The notes under the pieces: generated by a model
The model's database searches: none
What the model saw: the letters and a program-made list of their open reading frames with translations, nothing else
Told to the model about the DNA's origin: nothing
Shown: positions 1-11,028 of the stretch, piece by piece
How positions within the stretch are numbered: the first letter of the stretch is position 1
Layout of the letters: every line of letters starts with the position of its first letter
Made by a program: the position numbers and the translations under genes
Assembly: GCA_964036045.1 (NCBI GenBank)
Contig: OZ038385.1
Location: 27,054,853 to 27,118,852, forward strand
Direction: 5' to 3'
From: Eutreptiella sp. 'Long Island Sound 2002'
Taxonomy: Eukaryota > Euglenozoa > Euglenophyceae > Eutreptiales > Eutreptiaceae
Length of the DNA stretch: 64,000 bases

Positions 1-150
1 CCAGGGAAACTTTTTGATTGGCCCAAGGCCTAGAGAAACTTTGGCCCAATCACTTAAAGGGGCGGGGGGGTCCCCCCAACCCCCCACCCCACCCACCAGT
101 GGTGCAGAGTTGTTAAAAGGAGCCCTCGGGAGGGAGTGAGCAGGAGGGAC

Positions 151-381
151 CTGGAAGCCTGCAGCCAATTGCTTGATGCAGATCAACTCTCCCGTGTCGT
201 GGCAAAGGCCGAGGTACACCTCTGAGAATCCACCACTGGCAATCATTGTCGAGACACTGTACCGCAGCGGTTTGGAGCGCGAGACCCGAAACTTGTCATT
301 GAAGAGACTGGCAGCTCTGAAGATGGATTGCTGAGTCTCTCTTGAGGATACCGGGCTGCTGCTGCTTTGGTTCAAGGACTC
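151..381 (-). CDS. K1 kinase gene, exon carrying the glycine-rich loop (partial gene)
   Basis: This 77-codon segment encodes the start of a protein kinase domain. The reading ends with a glycine-loop strand (residues ASGGFSEVYLG), then a GELICIKQLA strand whose Lys is the expected ATP-binding lysine. It closely matches the K2 exon at 8.1-9.2 kb in the same strands. A Ser/Gln-rich linker precedes it. The exon opens after a pyrimidine-rich acceptor (tcttatag, AG at 382-383) and closes at a CAG|GTCCCT donor. Both boundaries are phase 0, and the membrane exon at 4817-5643 also ends in phase 0, so the two can be joined. The rest of the catalytic domain must lie beyond position 1. The first Gly of the canonical GxGxxG loop is replaced by Ala. 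By analogy with STE11/MEKK kinases this would be a Ser/Thr MAPKKK-like enzyme; the substrate is unknown. Confidence 0.72.
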
Positions 382-469
382 CTATAAGAGATAGAGTCAA
401 TCACTCCATAGAGTGTCCACAAGAATGTTCACCACTAAGAGGAAGTGTTTGCTCGTTGAGCTAGGTGTG

Positions 470-661
470 CTACTTTGTGTCAAATACCCTGACTTTAGCC
501 CCTGCTTCACCCTCTCCTAGAATCTCCAAAATCTCTTTCCCCAGATCCTTGTTCTCACACACTCTCTCTTTCTCTATGTAGTCCCTTTCTGTGGCTGGTA
601 GGTCTGTTGTGGGTTTTGCTACAGCTTTGGTTTTGGCATTGGCCTTCCCTTTGGGCTTCAT
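470..661 (-). CDS. Short Lys/Ala/Glu-rich ORF, unidentified
   Basis: A 63-residue frame starts at an ATG immediately preceded by an in-frame TGA. The first third is rich in Lys and Ala; the remainder is a charged, helix-prone stretch. It lies inside the proposed K1 intron on the same strand, so it may be an alternative exon, a decayed transposon fragment or chance. No family is recognised. Confidence 0.2.
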   Translation of the reverse strand: MKPKGKANAKTKAVAKPTTDLPATERDYIEKERVCENKDLGKEILEILGEGEAGAKVRVFDTK

Positions 662-2806
662 TCATCGCGGCAGGCGATGGCCACGCCAGAGGCAAACCTG
701 AAAAGCGAAATCTGTGGTGGCCATGTGAGGGACATCAAAGTGGCATCGTCATCAACGCAGACTGAGGGAAGGACACAACAGCGCTTTCCAGGCGTGGAGA
801 GGCGCCTGCCTTGGGACTCCTAGGATTCTTGGGGCTGTCACTCGGCATCATTTCTGAAGGTGTCTATAGGACTTGGGGTGCAACATTTATGACCCAAAAT
901 GATCCCCCCCGTTGCACTCTTTGCAATTAGACATTTATCACGGAGGAAAACATTTCCTAAGGGGGATCAATGGTCGGTTCCGATAGACTGAATGTCCCCG
1001 CCATAGACAATTCCAGCCATTAGTCCAGCAGTACCGTGTAGCTCAATCAATGCACGTGTCCCCTTCTTGGTTGGGGTGCTCCACTATGTAAGGTACAGTG
1101 AGGCGTTTTTTGCGGTTAGCTCTGTGGGTCACTTGTGTGCTTGTCCTGTCTGCCGACTCTAGTGAACAACCAGGATCAAATAAAAAAAAAAGCAGTCGTC
1201 CTTAAGGTGTGGACTGCATTCACTTGTTTACGTGCGAACTGACTGGGCTGCAAAGCATGGCACATAGGAACATTTCCTAAGCCCCCCCCCCTCCCCCTCC
1301 AAAAAGGACTTGGGACAAATGTCCAATCAATGACCAAGGAGCGGCATTTGTTTTGAAAAGACTCGTGGCTCAGGTGCCTTTTACAGGCGCTTTGCGCACA
1401 TGGGGAACTGGCATGCAGATTTGTGGCACACTGGGCTACCCTGTGGCCTCCCCTGAGCAGGAGGAATGACAAAGATGGTGGCCATGTGAACCTAAGAAGA
1501 AGGCCATCCATTGGGAGGGGGTTCTATTCCCTTCTCTATAAACCCCAAACAACGGCCCGAATGGCCGAGGACATGAGCCGTGAAGGCTAATGGGTATGTG
1601 CTTTGTGTTTTTGTGCTTGTGTAGGGAAAAAAGATTTAAATTTTCTTGGCTTAATTTTCATTGCCTCCTTAAAATTTACAATCTGCAAAATTAAAACTAA
1701 AAATGAATCGCAAATTTTAAAGCCGAGAGCCATTGTACTATTTTTACCCATCTACACAGGTGGTCCCCCCCTACCCACAGAGTATAATGGTAGCCAAACA
1801 CACAATGCACCACATGGGGTGGAATATTTCGCAAGCGACCACCCTAAACCACTGCACAAAGTGGCAACTTTCGTTTAATTGATTACTTTTTGGCCAAATT
1901 TTCAATATATTGGCTTTAACGTGGGTCTCTAGGAGACATGTATGCCGGGTGGGATTTACAGAGGACCTCCCACACACGGTACGCCAAGACATGGTCCCGG
2001 GAGGCGACTGCTGCCGCGTTGTGGCCTGCATGGTATGGCGGCCGAACAATCTGCTATAACTCCTGCGGCCCGTTGAGACAATCCTGCAGGGCGCGGATGG
2101 AGCAGTGCATCCACTGCGTCACCCCTCTGCTATCAGCTCTAATATGTCCTCCTCCTTCTTCACATTGATCTCTATAGCGCCATCCTGAGCTGCTCCATCT
2201 CCTTGGCCTGTGCCTCCACCTTCTCCACCATTTGGAGCATCTCAACCCCCGATCCATTATCGCACTTGCCCATCCTGACTTGTGCACACAAAAACAGAGT
2301 GGTAAAAAACAAGGGTTTTGAAAGATGCATGGAGGTAACCCTGTCACGAGTATACGTGCATTTGAAAACTAGTCCCCACAAGCATTAAGTAGTGCGTGCA
2401 CGTGGTTGGATACCGGTGACAATTTTGGGAAAATTTTTTTTGAACAATGTCCATTGAGAGTCCATGTACATTTTGACGACCAATAGCTCAAAGCATTAGA
2501 AGGCGTGTGCACAATGGGGTGGAGTATTGACAACCCAGAAGCAGAGAGTGTTCCATCCCAAACTCTCTGGTCAATATGGCCCGTTGTTGCCGCTGTTGAG
2601 GCAAAACTAAAATTATTGGCACAACCTTAACTGTGCTTGCATTCCCCCCCTCAAAAACACCACGGCCTGTGATAGCCCACGACACATACAAAGGCTCCGT
2701 CACCCGCCCTCCGACACGGCAAGTGTATGCCGTGCACTGATGAGGACAACAACACTGTAAATCAACATTAAATGGGGAAAAAATGGTTCAATACATACAA
2801 GGATAG

Positions 2807-3675
2807 CTAAAGGAAGTCGTCTCCCTGGACCAGCGCAAGTTGCTTAGGTCCTACCAGGCCCGCCATGCATCTTTGCCCCTCCGCCACCGGGATTACCCTT
2901 CGTAGCCGCCAATCATACAGCCACAATTCCCCCATGTCCAACACTGTGGCCACGACCAGGACTGGAAGAGAGCACAACGGCTGTCGAAGGACCGGCAGCA
3001 CACCACCCGGCCAACCCATGACACTTCCAACTGCTGGAAGACCTACAAACGTAGCGTACGGCCAGCGGGGGGTGCTCGTCCTTCTCTGTCATCCAGACGT
3101 CCCTTGGACGGTGATCAAAGACCACTCTGTCACCCAACTGGACACAGCAGACTTGTCCACCCAACATGGGTGCGTCCAAGCTCACCTCCCTCGCGACACT
3201 CCCCTACGGAAGGAGCTCGTACCACTCCATCCAGCTCCACCGCTTGCCGCAGCCCACGGTCCGAGGGCCGATGTTCGTGGACACCTTCGACCGCATGAAA
3301 CCTGCAGTGTCGCGGCTCACAACCCCCAAGGGATGGCGGCGGCACCGCACTGGGCATTGGCAGCAGCGGTGCATTCGCCGGATCCGCATCAATGCCGACA
3401 TAAACGTCGGGCCTAGCATCATCCTCGAACAGGAGTGCCATTGCCGAGTCGCTGGGCGCGTATTCCCCTTCCTCCACTCCCATCTCCGACGCGCTCTGTT
3501 CCTCCGCTTCTGCATCATCCCCATCACTCGCCATGGTCGTGGGCGACCGAGGCCGAGGGGGGAACGGTGCAAGGGGCAGGTCAGTTGCAGCAGTGCTTTC
3601 CGCTTCCGCCGTGTCCAGCCGGGCACGAAGGGTTGGCGGCAGCCGGGCTCTGTTTATGCCCGTGGCCATGTCCAT
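2807..3675 (-). pseudogene. GC-rich coding-like region with frame changes, unidentified
   Basis: Minus-strand frames over this GC-rich patch look coding but switch phase. The upstream part (about 3370-3675) is acidic, with DGDDAEAEE and DADPAN-like stretches. A second frame around 3204-3310 reads through a W-S-W-x-E-W stretch. A third (2913-3185) contains LGDRVVFDHRPRDVW. A fourth (2807-2940) ends in a stop at 2807. This looks like one protein broken by indels, or several small exons. LGDRV-like strings occur near the C-terminus of retroelement integrases, but this is too weak to name a family. Confidence 0.25.
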
Positions 3676-4081
3676 TTCGAACTCCAGCCCGGCCGGGCAT
3701 GGCTCCCCCGGCTGGACGGCCCACCAGCTCCTCCACTCTCACATCTAGGCTTCCACGTCCAAAGTCCTCCCACACGTAGCACTCGCCCCCGACCTTACGC
3801 CGTCCCGAGGCCCCTAGCCGCGTCCGCTCGCCGAACCTACACCAGATCCCACCGCAGCGCCACCCGTCTCGACGTCCGGCTTTCCGCCTAGGCTAGCCCC
3901 CGGCGTAGGGCGCAGAGCCGCAGCCTTGGAGGAGGCCAGATGAGGCGGCGACGGTTCCACACCGACTGTGACATTGGCTGGCCAACCAGCGATGCTGCTG
4001 GCCCATTCCGCCTCTTTTGCCCCTTCTCTGCTTCTGTGCCCCCCCATTTCCTGCCCCCCTGACACGCATGTAGCGCAGCAC

Positions 4082-4316
4082 ACATAAATGCATACATACA
4101 TGCATACATACATAGATACATACATACATGCATGCATGCATGATGCACGCATACATGCATACATACATACACATGATTACATGATTACATACAAAAAAAC
4201 ATACATACATGCACATAGTTACATACAAAAAGACATCCATTCATATGTACATCCATCCATCCATCCATCCATCCATCCATCCATCCATCCATCCATCCAT
4301 CCATACATACATACTT
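4082..4316. repeat. Compound tetranucleotide microsatellite (CATA/CATG then CATC)
   Basis: About 160 bp of interrupted CATA/CATG units run into a near-perfect (CCAT)n block at roughly 4250-4302 and end in CATACATA. Long Tyr/Met/His ORFs across it are artefacts of the repeat. Confidence 0.95.
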
Positions 4317-4816
4317 ATGCATGCAAGCTTGGTTGCCACCTATCTACCAACCTACCAACCTACCTACCCACCCCCCTTGTTCAAAAAACAGTCAAGTTGC
4401 AAAACGTTGCGGAAACAAAACCTCGCGTCGTTTGGACAAAGGCGTTGTCTACGCGCGCCCTCAGAAGACACAGGCAATGAAAGAAAAGGGTACACCATTG
4501 ACGTCGAGACCCATGTCTCTGGAGGTCCATGCAGTGTTGCTTCCTGAAATATGCACAACAACAATAGGTACAACACTTGTGAAAGACAACCATCCCCAGC
4601 CCCAAAATCACAAAAAACCCTAGACAGTCACTCAAAACCAGAAAATGGCACCACCAAATTCAATGCTTCCAAAAGGTGCGGAAACAACACCTTACGTTGT
4701 TTTGACATGGACGTTGCTTGCGCAAAGGGGGGATGGGTACATACCGACATACAAATGCAGTACACACGTAACACATACATATATGTTGGTGCGGCCTAAA
4801 GAGGGCGGTGAAATAC

Positions 4817-5643
4817 CTGTCTGGAACGCCTAAACATGGGACTTGGGGGTCCTTTCCTGAAATCTGAGTCAGTGACATCCATCGACAGCGACATGCCATA
4901 TTTGGGGCTGCGTGTCCCCCAACTACCGGAGTCACCATACACATCGCTGTGAGGCTGAGTGGAAAACAGCGGCATCAGAAGCAAAAGGCTCGGCAGCAGA
5001 GCGCTAGCGGCGTCGAGGACCAAGATTTGCAGGACTAGTGGCAGGGATAACGTCGATTCGGTTGGCCCCAAGCGCAGCCATGTGGCGGTGCTGAGCAGAG
5101 CAGTGCACGTGAGCAGGCCCACTGGGATGACCACTATAGGCCCCCGGGGTTGTGTTGGTATGAGCCCAAGCGAAATCACAAACCAGAACGATCGTACGCC
5201 ACACAGAGCCCACAGCACATCTGCGGCCACAATGATTAAAACAAGAGACCAGGCCAATAGCTTGCTGCTGCCCAGAGGCCGCACGGGGTCATGATTGTCA
5301 TGATTGTCGTGATCGATGATGCTGTCCCGCGATTGATTCTCAGTTTTGTCATCAAAGGCGACCCTTACGCCTGTGTTGGAGCCGGTGTTGAATAGATCGG
5401 CCGACAGGCCTGAGGATCTGGTGGACGGACCAGGTTTCACCTTCACAGCTGTCAAAGCATGTGCCGCAATCACGCAAACCGTGAGCACCACACAGCTCAA
5501 GCTGTGAAAGCCAAAAAGTGCGGCCGCAATCCATGCTTGGGAGCTCAGCAGCACAGCGCACGCAGTGGCCTGAACAATGGTGCATGATATCAATGCGGCA
5601 ATCCCCCAGCGGACGGGTATGCTGATTTTCCGCATGGGCGAAT
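4817..5643 (-). CDS. K1 kinase gene, polytopic membrane exon
   Basis: The frame encodes an integral membrane region with about five or six hydrophobic helices. Two near the start are separated by a polar loop containing HDNHDNHDP; then comes a helix with ADVLWALCGVRSFW, then two more pairs, followed by a Ser/Arg-rich juxtamembrane tail. The ADVLWALCGV helix aligns with TDFLWATCGVHSFW in K2, so the two are paralogues. The exon ends at a CAG|GTATTT donor in phase 0, matching the phase-0 acceptor of the kinase exon at 381. A strong acceptor (ttgttccttgtgcag) precedes 5643. The open frame runs on to 6082, but that extension is low-complexity and unlike K2. Translation may instead start at the ATG about eight bases inside. 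The predicted protein is a membrane-anchored kinase with a cytoplasmic C-terminal catalytic domain. Confidence 0.65.
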
Positions 5644-6274
5644 CTGCACAAGGAACAAGTATGCCGTGCCAAGAAATCAAAGCCCTACATGCACAGAGCT
5701 GTAGCTGAAAGCCAAAACCCAGCCTAATGAGCACCTGCAATCCCTCTCTTCTGGTGTGGCATGGGGGCAGGGGGTGAGGGATATGGCTGTCGGATTTTGA
5801 GGGCTTTTCACAGCGTGATGCTGCGGGGTTCAGTTGGGGTCCGGGAGGGTACAGCCAGGGTCCAGGAGGGTCCAGACAGGGACCAGAAAATTTTTTCTCT
5901 TCAGCCATGGGCATCAATTGGGTCTTCAGGGTCTGTCTGGATGCTGCACATAGGCCACCACAGCCTAGATGCATCTGTGGTCCATATTCTGCGGAAACAG
6001 ATTTCATGCAGGTGAAGTCTGTCCACTCAAGTGGACATTCATGGGAACCAGAAATGTTGAACAGAGAAACAGACTGTATCATTCAAGCAATTGTGATTGC
6101 CATGAAAAGCAAACGCAAACCATGTGTATGACATGCCATAGCAATGTGATGCAACAATATTGCTGGCCAAATAGCACTATATTTCCGCACAATCACATCT
6201 GCAAGCAAGTTGGGGCAGCTCATGGCTGCATTTCACATTCAAACCACATCAACATTCCTGTGTGCCCCCCCCCC

Positions 6275-6605
6275 CCCCCCAGGGAAGACGGTCCCCCGCC
6301 ACCCCATGGGGGACGGTTGCCAAGTGACCCCCCCCCCCCCCCCTGGGGAACCGTACTACCACCCTACACACACATTTTCAGGCACAGAAATTGCACTGCA
6401 AAACGGAAGAATACAGCACAAGATGCATTCAAAGGGCTGCCAATGTACTGAGACCTACTCCTTGACCGGCTTGGTGTAAAATTTCTTGGTCCTGCTCCAC
6501 TTGACCTTGAACTCCTGAGCATGCTCACCACTTTCCACTGGAACGCTTTGGGCAGCACTCTTGGGTGGTGGTTTGGCCCTTTTGGTAGGAGGCTTGGCAG
6601 TGCCT
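6275..6605 (-). repeat. Dispersed repeat C with a short coding module, copy 1
   Basis: The block begins with C-tracts around CATGGGGGACGG, then CCGTACTACCACC and CAGAAATTGCA, and ends in a minus frame (about 6465-6600) encoding a Pro/Lys-rich stretch followed by ESGEHAQEFKVKWSRTKKFYT. The same order recurs at 19.17-19.85 kb, and a diverged coding module is at 28.4-28.6 kb. The module is short, ends at a stop, and may be the last exon of a repeated or mobile gene of unknown function. Confidence 0.6.
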
Positions 6606-8092
6606 CACAACACAGTCACCCACACAACAACACAGTGAGCCGTAAGAAAAAGTTTTGTGTTGACCAAGCGATGCCCCCACCCCACCCTTGGGAAGGACAA
6701 GGGGTGGGACAGGACAAGAGGGTTTGGTACCTTACCTTATCATCAAAAGGGCTCAGTATGCTCGGCCGGTCGCCTAGGCCACAGCTCTGTACTTGTTCAT
6801 CTTTTCATGCCTGAAATGGTGCACACTGTGGCCTCATGGCCAAGCATCATGTGCCCATCAACTTCATCATTCATGCTGACACACCCTTGGCCCTTGCAGA
6901 CCACTTGCAACACCATGTGCAAACTGCTTGGAACCTGCAACGCAGCACTGATATATAACGCTTGGTCTAGTTCTCTAGTGATCTAGTTCTCCTAAGCCTA
7001 TGTTAAAATGCCAAAGATTGGAAGGAAGTCTTGGAGTGGGTTGTGAAGCAGGAGAAGGAGACAGGCAAGAAGAACTGTGATGATGCTGCATGGCACTTCT
7101 TGCCCAAACGGGGACTTGACGACCACAATGAAGCGGAATGGGCAGCATAGCAGCGTCTATTTCAAAACGGCCGCCTTCCTAACGTACAAAGTCACACAGA
7201 ACGCATTCAAGAAAAGAGGCTCGGTGTGCATTGGAGCATGTTACCATGCAAACCAAATTGACCAAGGTACCACCGGTCAATCTGAATTACCGTCAATGTA
7301 CAGCCACAGACTAAGGGCTGAAATTGCCCATGGTGGGGGCATTCAATTGACCATCAAACTCCAATGTTGTTTTTGCGATGTGCATGTGTGCTTCCCAAAA
7401 GGTTGGTGGATTTTTTTTGACGAAGTTGCAAAAATTCTGCAATAGTTTTGCAGCAGTACGAGTCAATCTCGGGATCTAAGTACACTCTCAGAACATACCA
7501 TAGCTTCTTCCCCTGTCCAGGACAGGGGTCAAGGTTGACAAAGAAGGAGCAACTTATATTCCTACCTTGAGTATACCTGCAGAGCGACGTGGGGGCGCCA
7601 CGACTCTGGTTGGCCCCCGTCTTCTCACCTATGACAAGTTTTCTTTGTTACGGGGATGTGCATGGGTGAGTCTGGTGATGCTCTGATTCGCCCTGTTATC
7701 CTCCTAGTGGTACACGTCCCTTAGGCCTGTGGCGGTGAGCAGGCTGTGTTGTGTGGTGCTTCCTCGCGCCGTTGCAAGCCCTTTTGGATAAGTGCGTGCC
7801 GTAGACCCAGGTTTCCCATGCCGGCAGCACAAGCACCAACAGTATTGCGGGAACAGCCAGCGAGAGGCAGGAGGACACAGCCCAAAGAAATTCGCTGCAC
7901 TACAGCACTTCAGGGAGACAGGCATCAGCACCAAGCGCAACCCCACAGCCGGCGGAACGCCCACCGTTGTGATTCTTTGAGGTGCTGCAGGGTGCGCCCT
8001 GTCACCGATGCCCACCCCCTGGCACAGCGCCAAAACCAGACCCCACGCCTGACAAGACTGAGCTTGGGGCCACAAAAACGCACAACACTCAC
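6606..8092. other. No supported gene; one weak plus ORF
   Basis: A plus frame of 122 codons (7077-7445) is the only sizeable open stretch. It is Cys- and His-containing and not recognised. I looked here on the minus strand for the missing K2 catalytic-loop (HRD) and DFG exons and found none. The sequence immediately below 8092 begins as an intron with GTGAGT. Confidence 0.4.
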
Positions 8093-9171
8093 CCCCTTAC
8101 TAGCAGGTCCTTGGGACAGGCGGTCTGCCTCCGCCTGGGCACAAAGGCCTTGATGAACACCAGTGCCACTTCGGACTCCACGGCCTGGATGTCCGCCTCC
8201 TGATAGCCATGTGCCAGCTGCTTGATGCAGATCAGTTCCCCTGTGTTGAGGCACATGCCCAGGTACACCTTTGCGAACCCCCCGCGACCGATCAGATTCG
8301 CGACGTTGTACCGCAGAGGTCTCCGCCGCGTCGCGGGGTTCAGCCTCAGCGCTGAGCAGGTGGATGAGTCGTTCACCAAGCTGCCGGACGATGACATGTT
8401 CTGCACCATGCCCAAGGTGCTCTCCGAGCTTGGGATGTGCCGCGATGCTCTGCGCCCCCGCTTCTGCACCCTAGACTCTGACTGGGGGTACAAGCCCATC
8501 AGCGGCATGAAGATCGGCAGGATCACGTTGCCACCCTGGAAGATACAAAGCTCCACAGGGTGCAGGGCTTGCGGGAAAACGGAGAGGCCGAAGGCGCGCA
8601 TGGCAACACAGTGGATGGACGGCAGCAGCACCACGACGCAGAAGAGCAGGCGCCGCACGGCCTTGCGGGGGAGGACGATGAGAATCCAGAAGGAGTGGAC
8701 GCCGCAGGTGGCCCAGAGGAAGTCCGTGGCGATGAAGGCGGAGGTCGCGCAGAGCGTCCCCAGCCCTGGGCGGGCCCTGGACAAGGGGGCTGGCTCGCGG
8801 GCCGCCGCATCCTCCTGCACCGGTTCCTCCAGCGCGTTGCAGAGCATGTGGGTGCTGCCCATGAAGCTCACGCTGCGGCACCGGAAGTCGGGGGTGTCGT
8901 GGGAGGGCTTGCTCAGGGGACTGGCCTCCGCCCACTGCGCTCGGGTGCGGCTCGGAGCGTTGATAGCAGTGGCCTTGCGCTGCAGGACGCGCCGGAGGCC
9001 CGGCAGCAGGACGAGCAGACTGCAGCTGAGCCCCATCACGCCGAAGGCCACAGAGACGAAGCTGAGCGGATGGGGCTGCCAGTGGATCAGGACGCTGAAG
9101 CACGCCAAGTGCAAGCTGGCGCACAGGGCCACGGCGGGCAGCCACATACTGGGGTCATTGGACCTATCCAT
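8093..9171 (-). CDS. K2 membrane-anchored MAPKKK-like kinase, 5' exon (partial)
   Basis: The frame starts at an ATG at 9171. Hydrophobic segments lie at about residues 9-30, 36-58, 140-167, 173-195 and 208-228. A Ser/Arg-rich linker (230-285) leads into the kinase N-lobe: glycine loop IGRGGFAKV at 294-302, Lys317 in CIKQLA, and a candidate helix-C glutamate in VESEV near 334. The wording resembles MEKK/STE11 enzymes (VYLG..L.TGEL..KQ). After about residue 338 the sequence stops looking like a kinase, so the true donor may be earlier; the clearest donor is GTGAGT at 8087-8092. No exons for the rest of the domain are visible before 6.1 kb, where paralogue K1 begins, so K2 may be truncated. Its role is inferred as a membrane signalling kinase. 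Confidence 0.68.
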
Positions 9172-9301
9172 GCCGTCGGAACAAACTCATAAAGGTAAAA
9201 GACCCTATACACAACAAAAGTTGGCATGTCCCAAGGGGACCCGGGGAAAACAACTGTCCAGCATGTGAGCCAGACAGTCGATATGATACGATAGGTCCAC
9301 C

Positions 9302-10148
9302 TCATGCAGCCACTCCTAGTATGTCTTTTCCATATAATGCACTTACCCACCCTCCAATACCAAATACCGTCATAGTGCCGGTCTCTGAGAGCATGTCCTG
9401 TGCCTCCTGCATCATTCTAGTAGTTTGGTACTTAATCTTGGGTGCGGACAATCTCTCCATCACTTTTTGATGCCCGATAGTATCTTGGGTGAACTCAAGG
9501 TATTTTGGCGCCTTCACCTTGGTATGGTATGAATCTTGGCGTTGTAGAGTCTTGTGACACTCCTTGTCATCTTCCTGTGTCGCCGTGGTAGGCGCCTTGA
9601 CTTTTGCACGCTTTTGCTTCCGAGGCATATACATTACTTGTTGTTGCAACACTTGTGGGGTGGGATTTGGCGTACACACCCTAGGCTTGACCTTACCATA
9701 CCATGCGCTAGCAAACTGACCGGGCTGTGTTTTTTCATTGTCTCTAGGGGGCATGGTCCTTTTTTAGCTGGTAGACAATGTGAAGCATCATGTATTGGTG
9801 ATGTGCCACATGCTCCCGGAAGTGGGGTCCATATCCCGGGGGCAGTTGGTCATAGAAAGAACTGGGAACTCTTAGGCACGTGACATGGTGCATGTCTTCC
9901 GGGGACGCGCTATCGTACCATTGCTCTGTGTATTCAACACATGGCGCTGGAACGCACAGCATAGAAGGTAAAAAATGGCGGAAAAAAGCTGGGCATTTTG
10001 CAGGGGATTTTTGGAAACGCTTAGCACTTATGGTCACCAAATGGGACTCGTATCGCACGGTACATTTCAGAAATGGGCACCAAAATTTCTTCCGACATAT
10101 GTACGGGTGTACATGGAGACAGCCATCACTCACCATGCCCTCCGACAC
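9302..10148 (-). pseudogene. LINE family L2, 3' fragment (copy 3)
   Basis: Two minus frames (10148-9744 and 9754-9302) correspond to the end of the L2 polyprotein. Shared strings with copy 2 are SPEDMHHV, QLPPGYGPHFREHVAHHQYMM and AWYGKVKPRVCTPN. Relative to copy 2 (57.5-58.7 kb), five bases are missing just before the MPP segment, which breaks the frame. The catalytic RNase H part is absent. Beyond the point where copy 2 stops, copy 3 continues with a Lys-rich tail. Confidence 0.72.
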
Positions 10149-11028
10149 ACATGTGCACTGCCTATGTGTAGAACTTTCGTTCCCCGCAGGAAGTACAATT
10201 CCATTGGCAGTGCGCAGGCGCGTAGCAAATCCCCATAGATCTTTACAATTATGCTGCCCGCAGGTCAGCTCCTCATTTCAATACATTGTTCACAGGGGCA
10301 AGCGGATGTGAGCCTCACTATCGAGCTCGGCCTGTTGGTCATGATGCCTAGAGGATTTGAGGGATGTGCGTCACACCTTGTATGTGCAGATATGGCACCT
10401 AGCTGACTCCCCATTCTTGTCGTCAGGCTTCGGCATCATGCCACGCCCCTGCCACGCCGCTGCACGGGATGGAAATTTGTGTGTGTGGCTCAGGGCATCG
10501 GCAGGTTTCAATGCCGAGAGCACCTGAAAAATGGACGGGTGTGTGCGGGTCAACAATGCTCCACAAATGGTACTTGCCATACATTGTCGCCACCTTTGTG
10601 TGCCTCAATGCCTTACAGTCATTTTTTTTGTTCCGACACTGGTGAGTTCAGCCATCAAGGCAGACAGTGTGTTTAGGTAGTAGTGGCCTAGAGGTATGTA
10701 CAGCAAAGTCAGCTTGGCCACTGGGTTGGATGCGGGTGAGGCAGTTCTCCACAGAGGGAGAGCCCAATGGGGGCGCAGGACCTGTATGTGCTGTACACTC
10801 CATGCAGGTGGTGGGGCCTGCCACGACCACAGAGGGTCAACACCTAGAAAAACTGCGAAGTTACGACTGCATCAAAACCAAAGAGCAACTAACCATCAGG
10901 AACTAACAATCAAGACTTACAGGGGGCCCCTAGTGCAGAATCGAAAGACTCATACACCGGGGTTGAAAGTGAAGCAGGCTGAATCACTCAGGCGGGTCCA
11001 TACTGCAGAGTCGGGTACCGGGGCAGCC
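10149..11028. other. No gene recognised
   Basis: Only short overlapping frames on both strands. Nothing repeats elsewhere in the window that I can see. Confidence 0.4.

Larger units (their letters stand above)
382..4816 (-). other. Proposed long intron of K1, filled with repeats and unidentified sequence
   Basis: This 4.4 kb stretch separates the two K1 exons if the gene model is right. It holds a 63-codon Lys/Glu-rich minus ORF (470-661) with an ATG directly after an in-frame stop, a GC-rich coding-like patch at 2.8-3.7 kb, a large microsatellite (4.08-4.31 kb) and two copies of a dispersed GTGCGGAAACA repeat (about 4387-4460 and 4668-4735). I see nothing recognisable at 660-2800. Confidence 0.45.

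Noticed and set aside
4088-4547. Tyr/Ile/His-rich ORFs as a real protein
   Set aside because: They are the microsatellite read in three frames.
8222-9268. 348-codon plus-strand ORF
   Set aside because: Antisense shadow of the K2 exon; the minus frame carries the kinase and membrane motifs.
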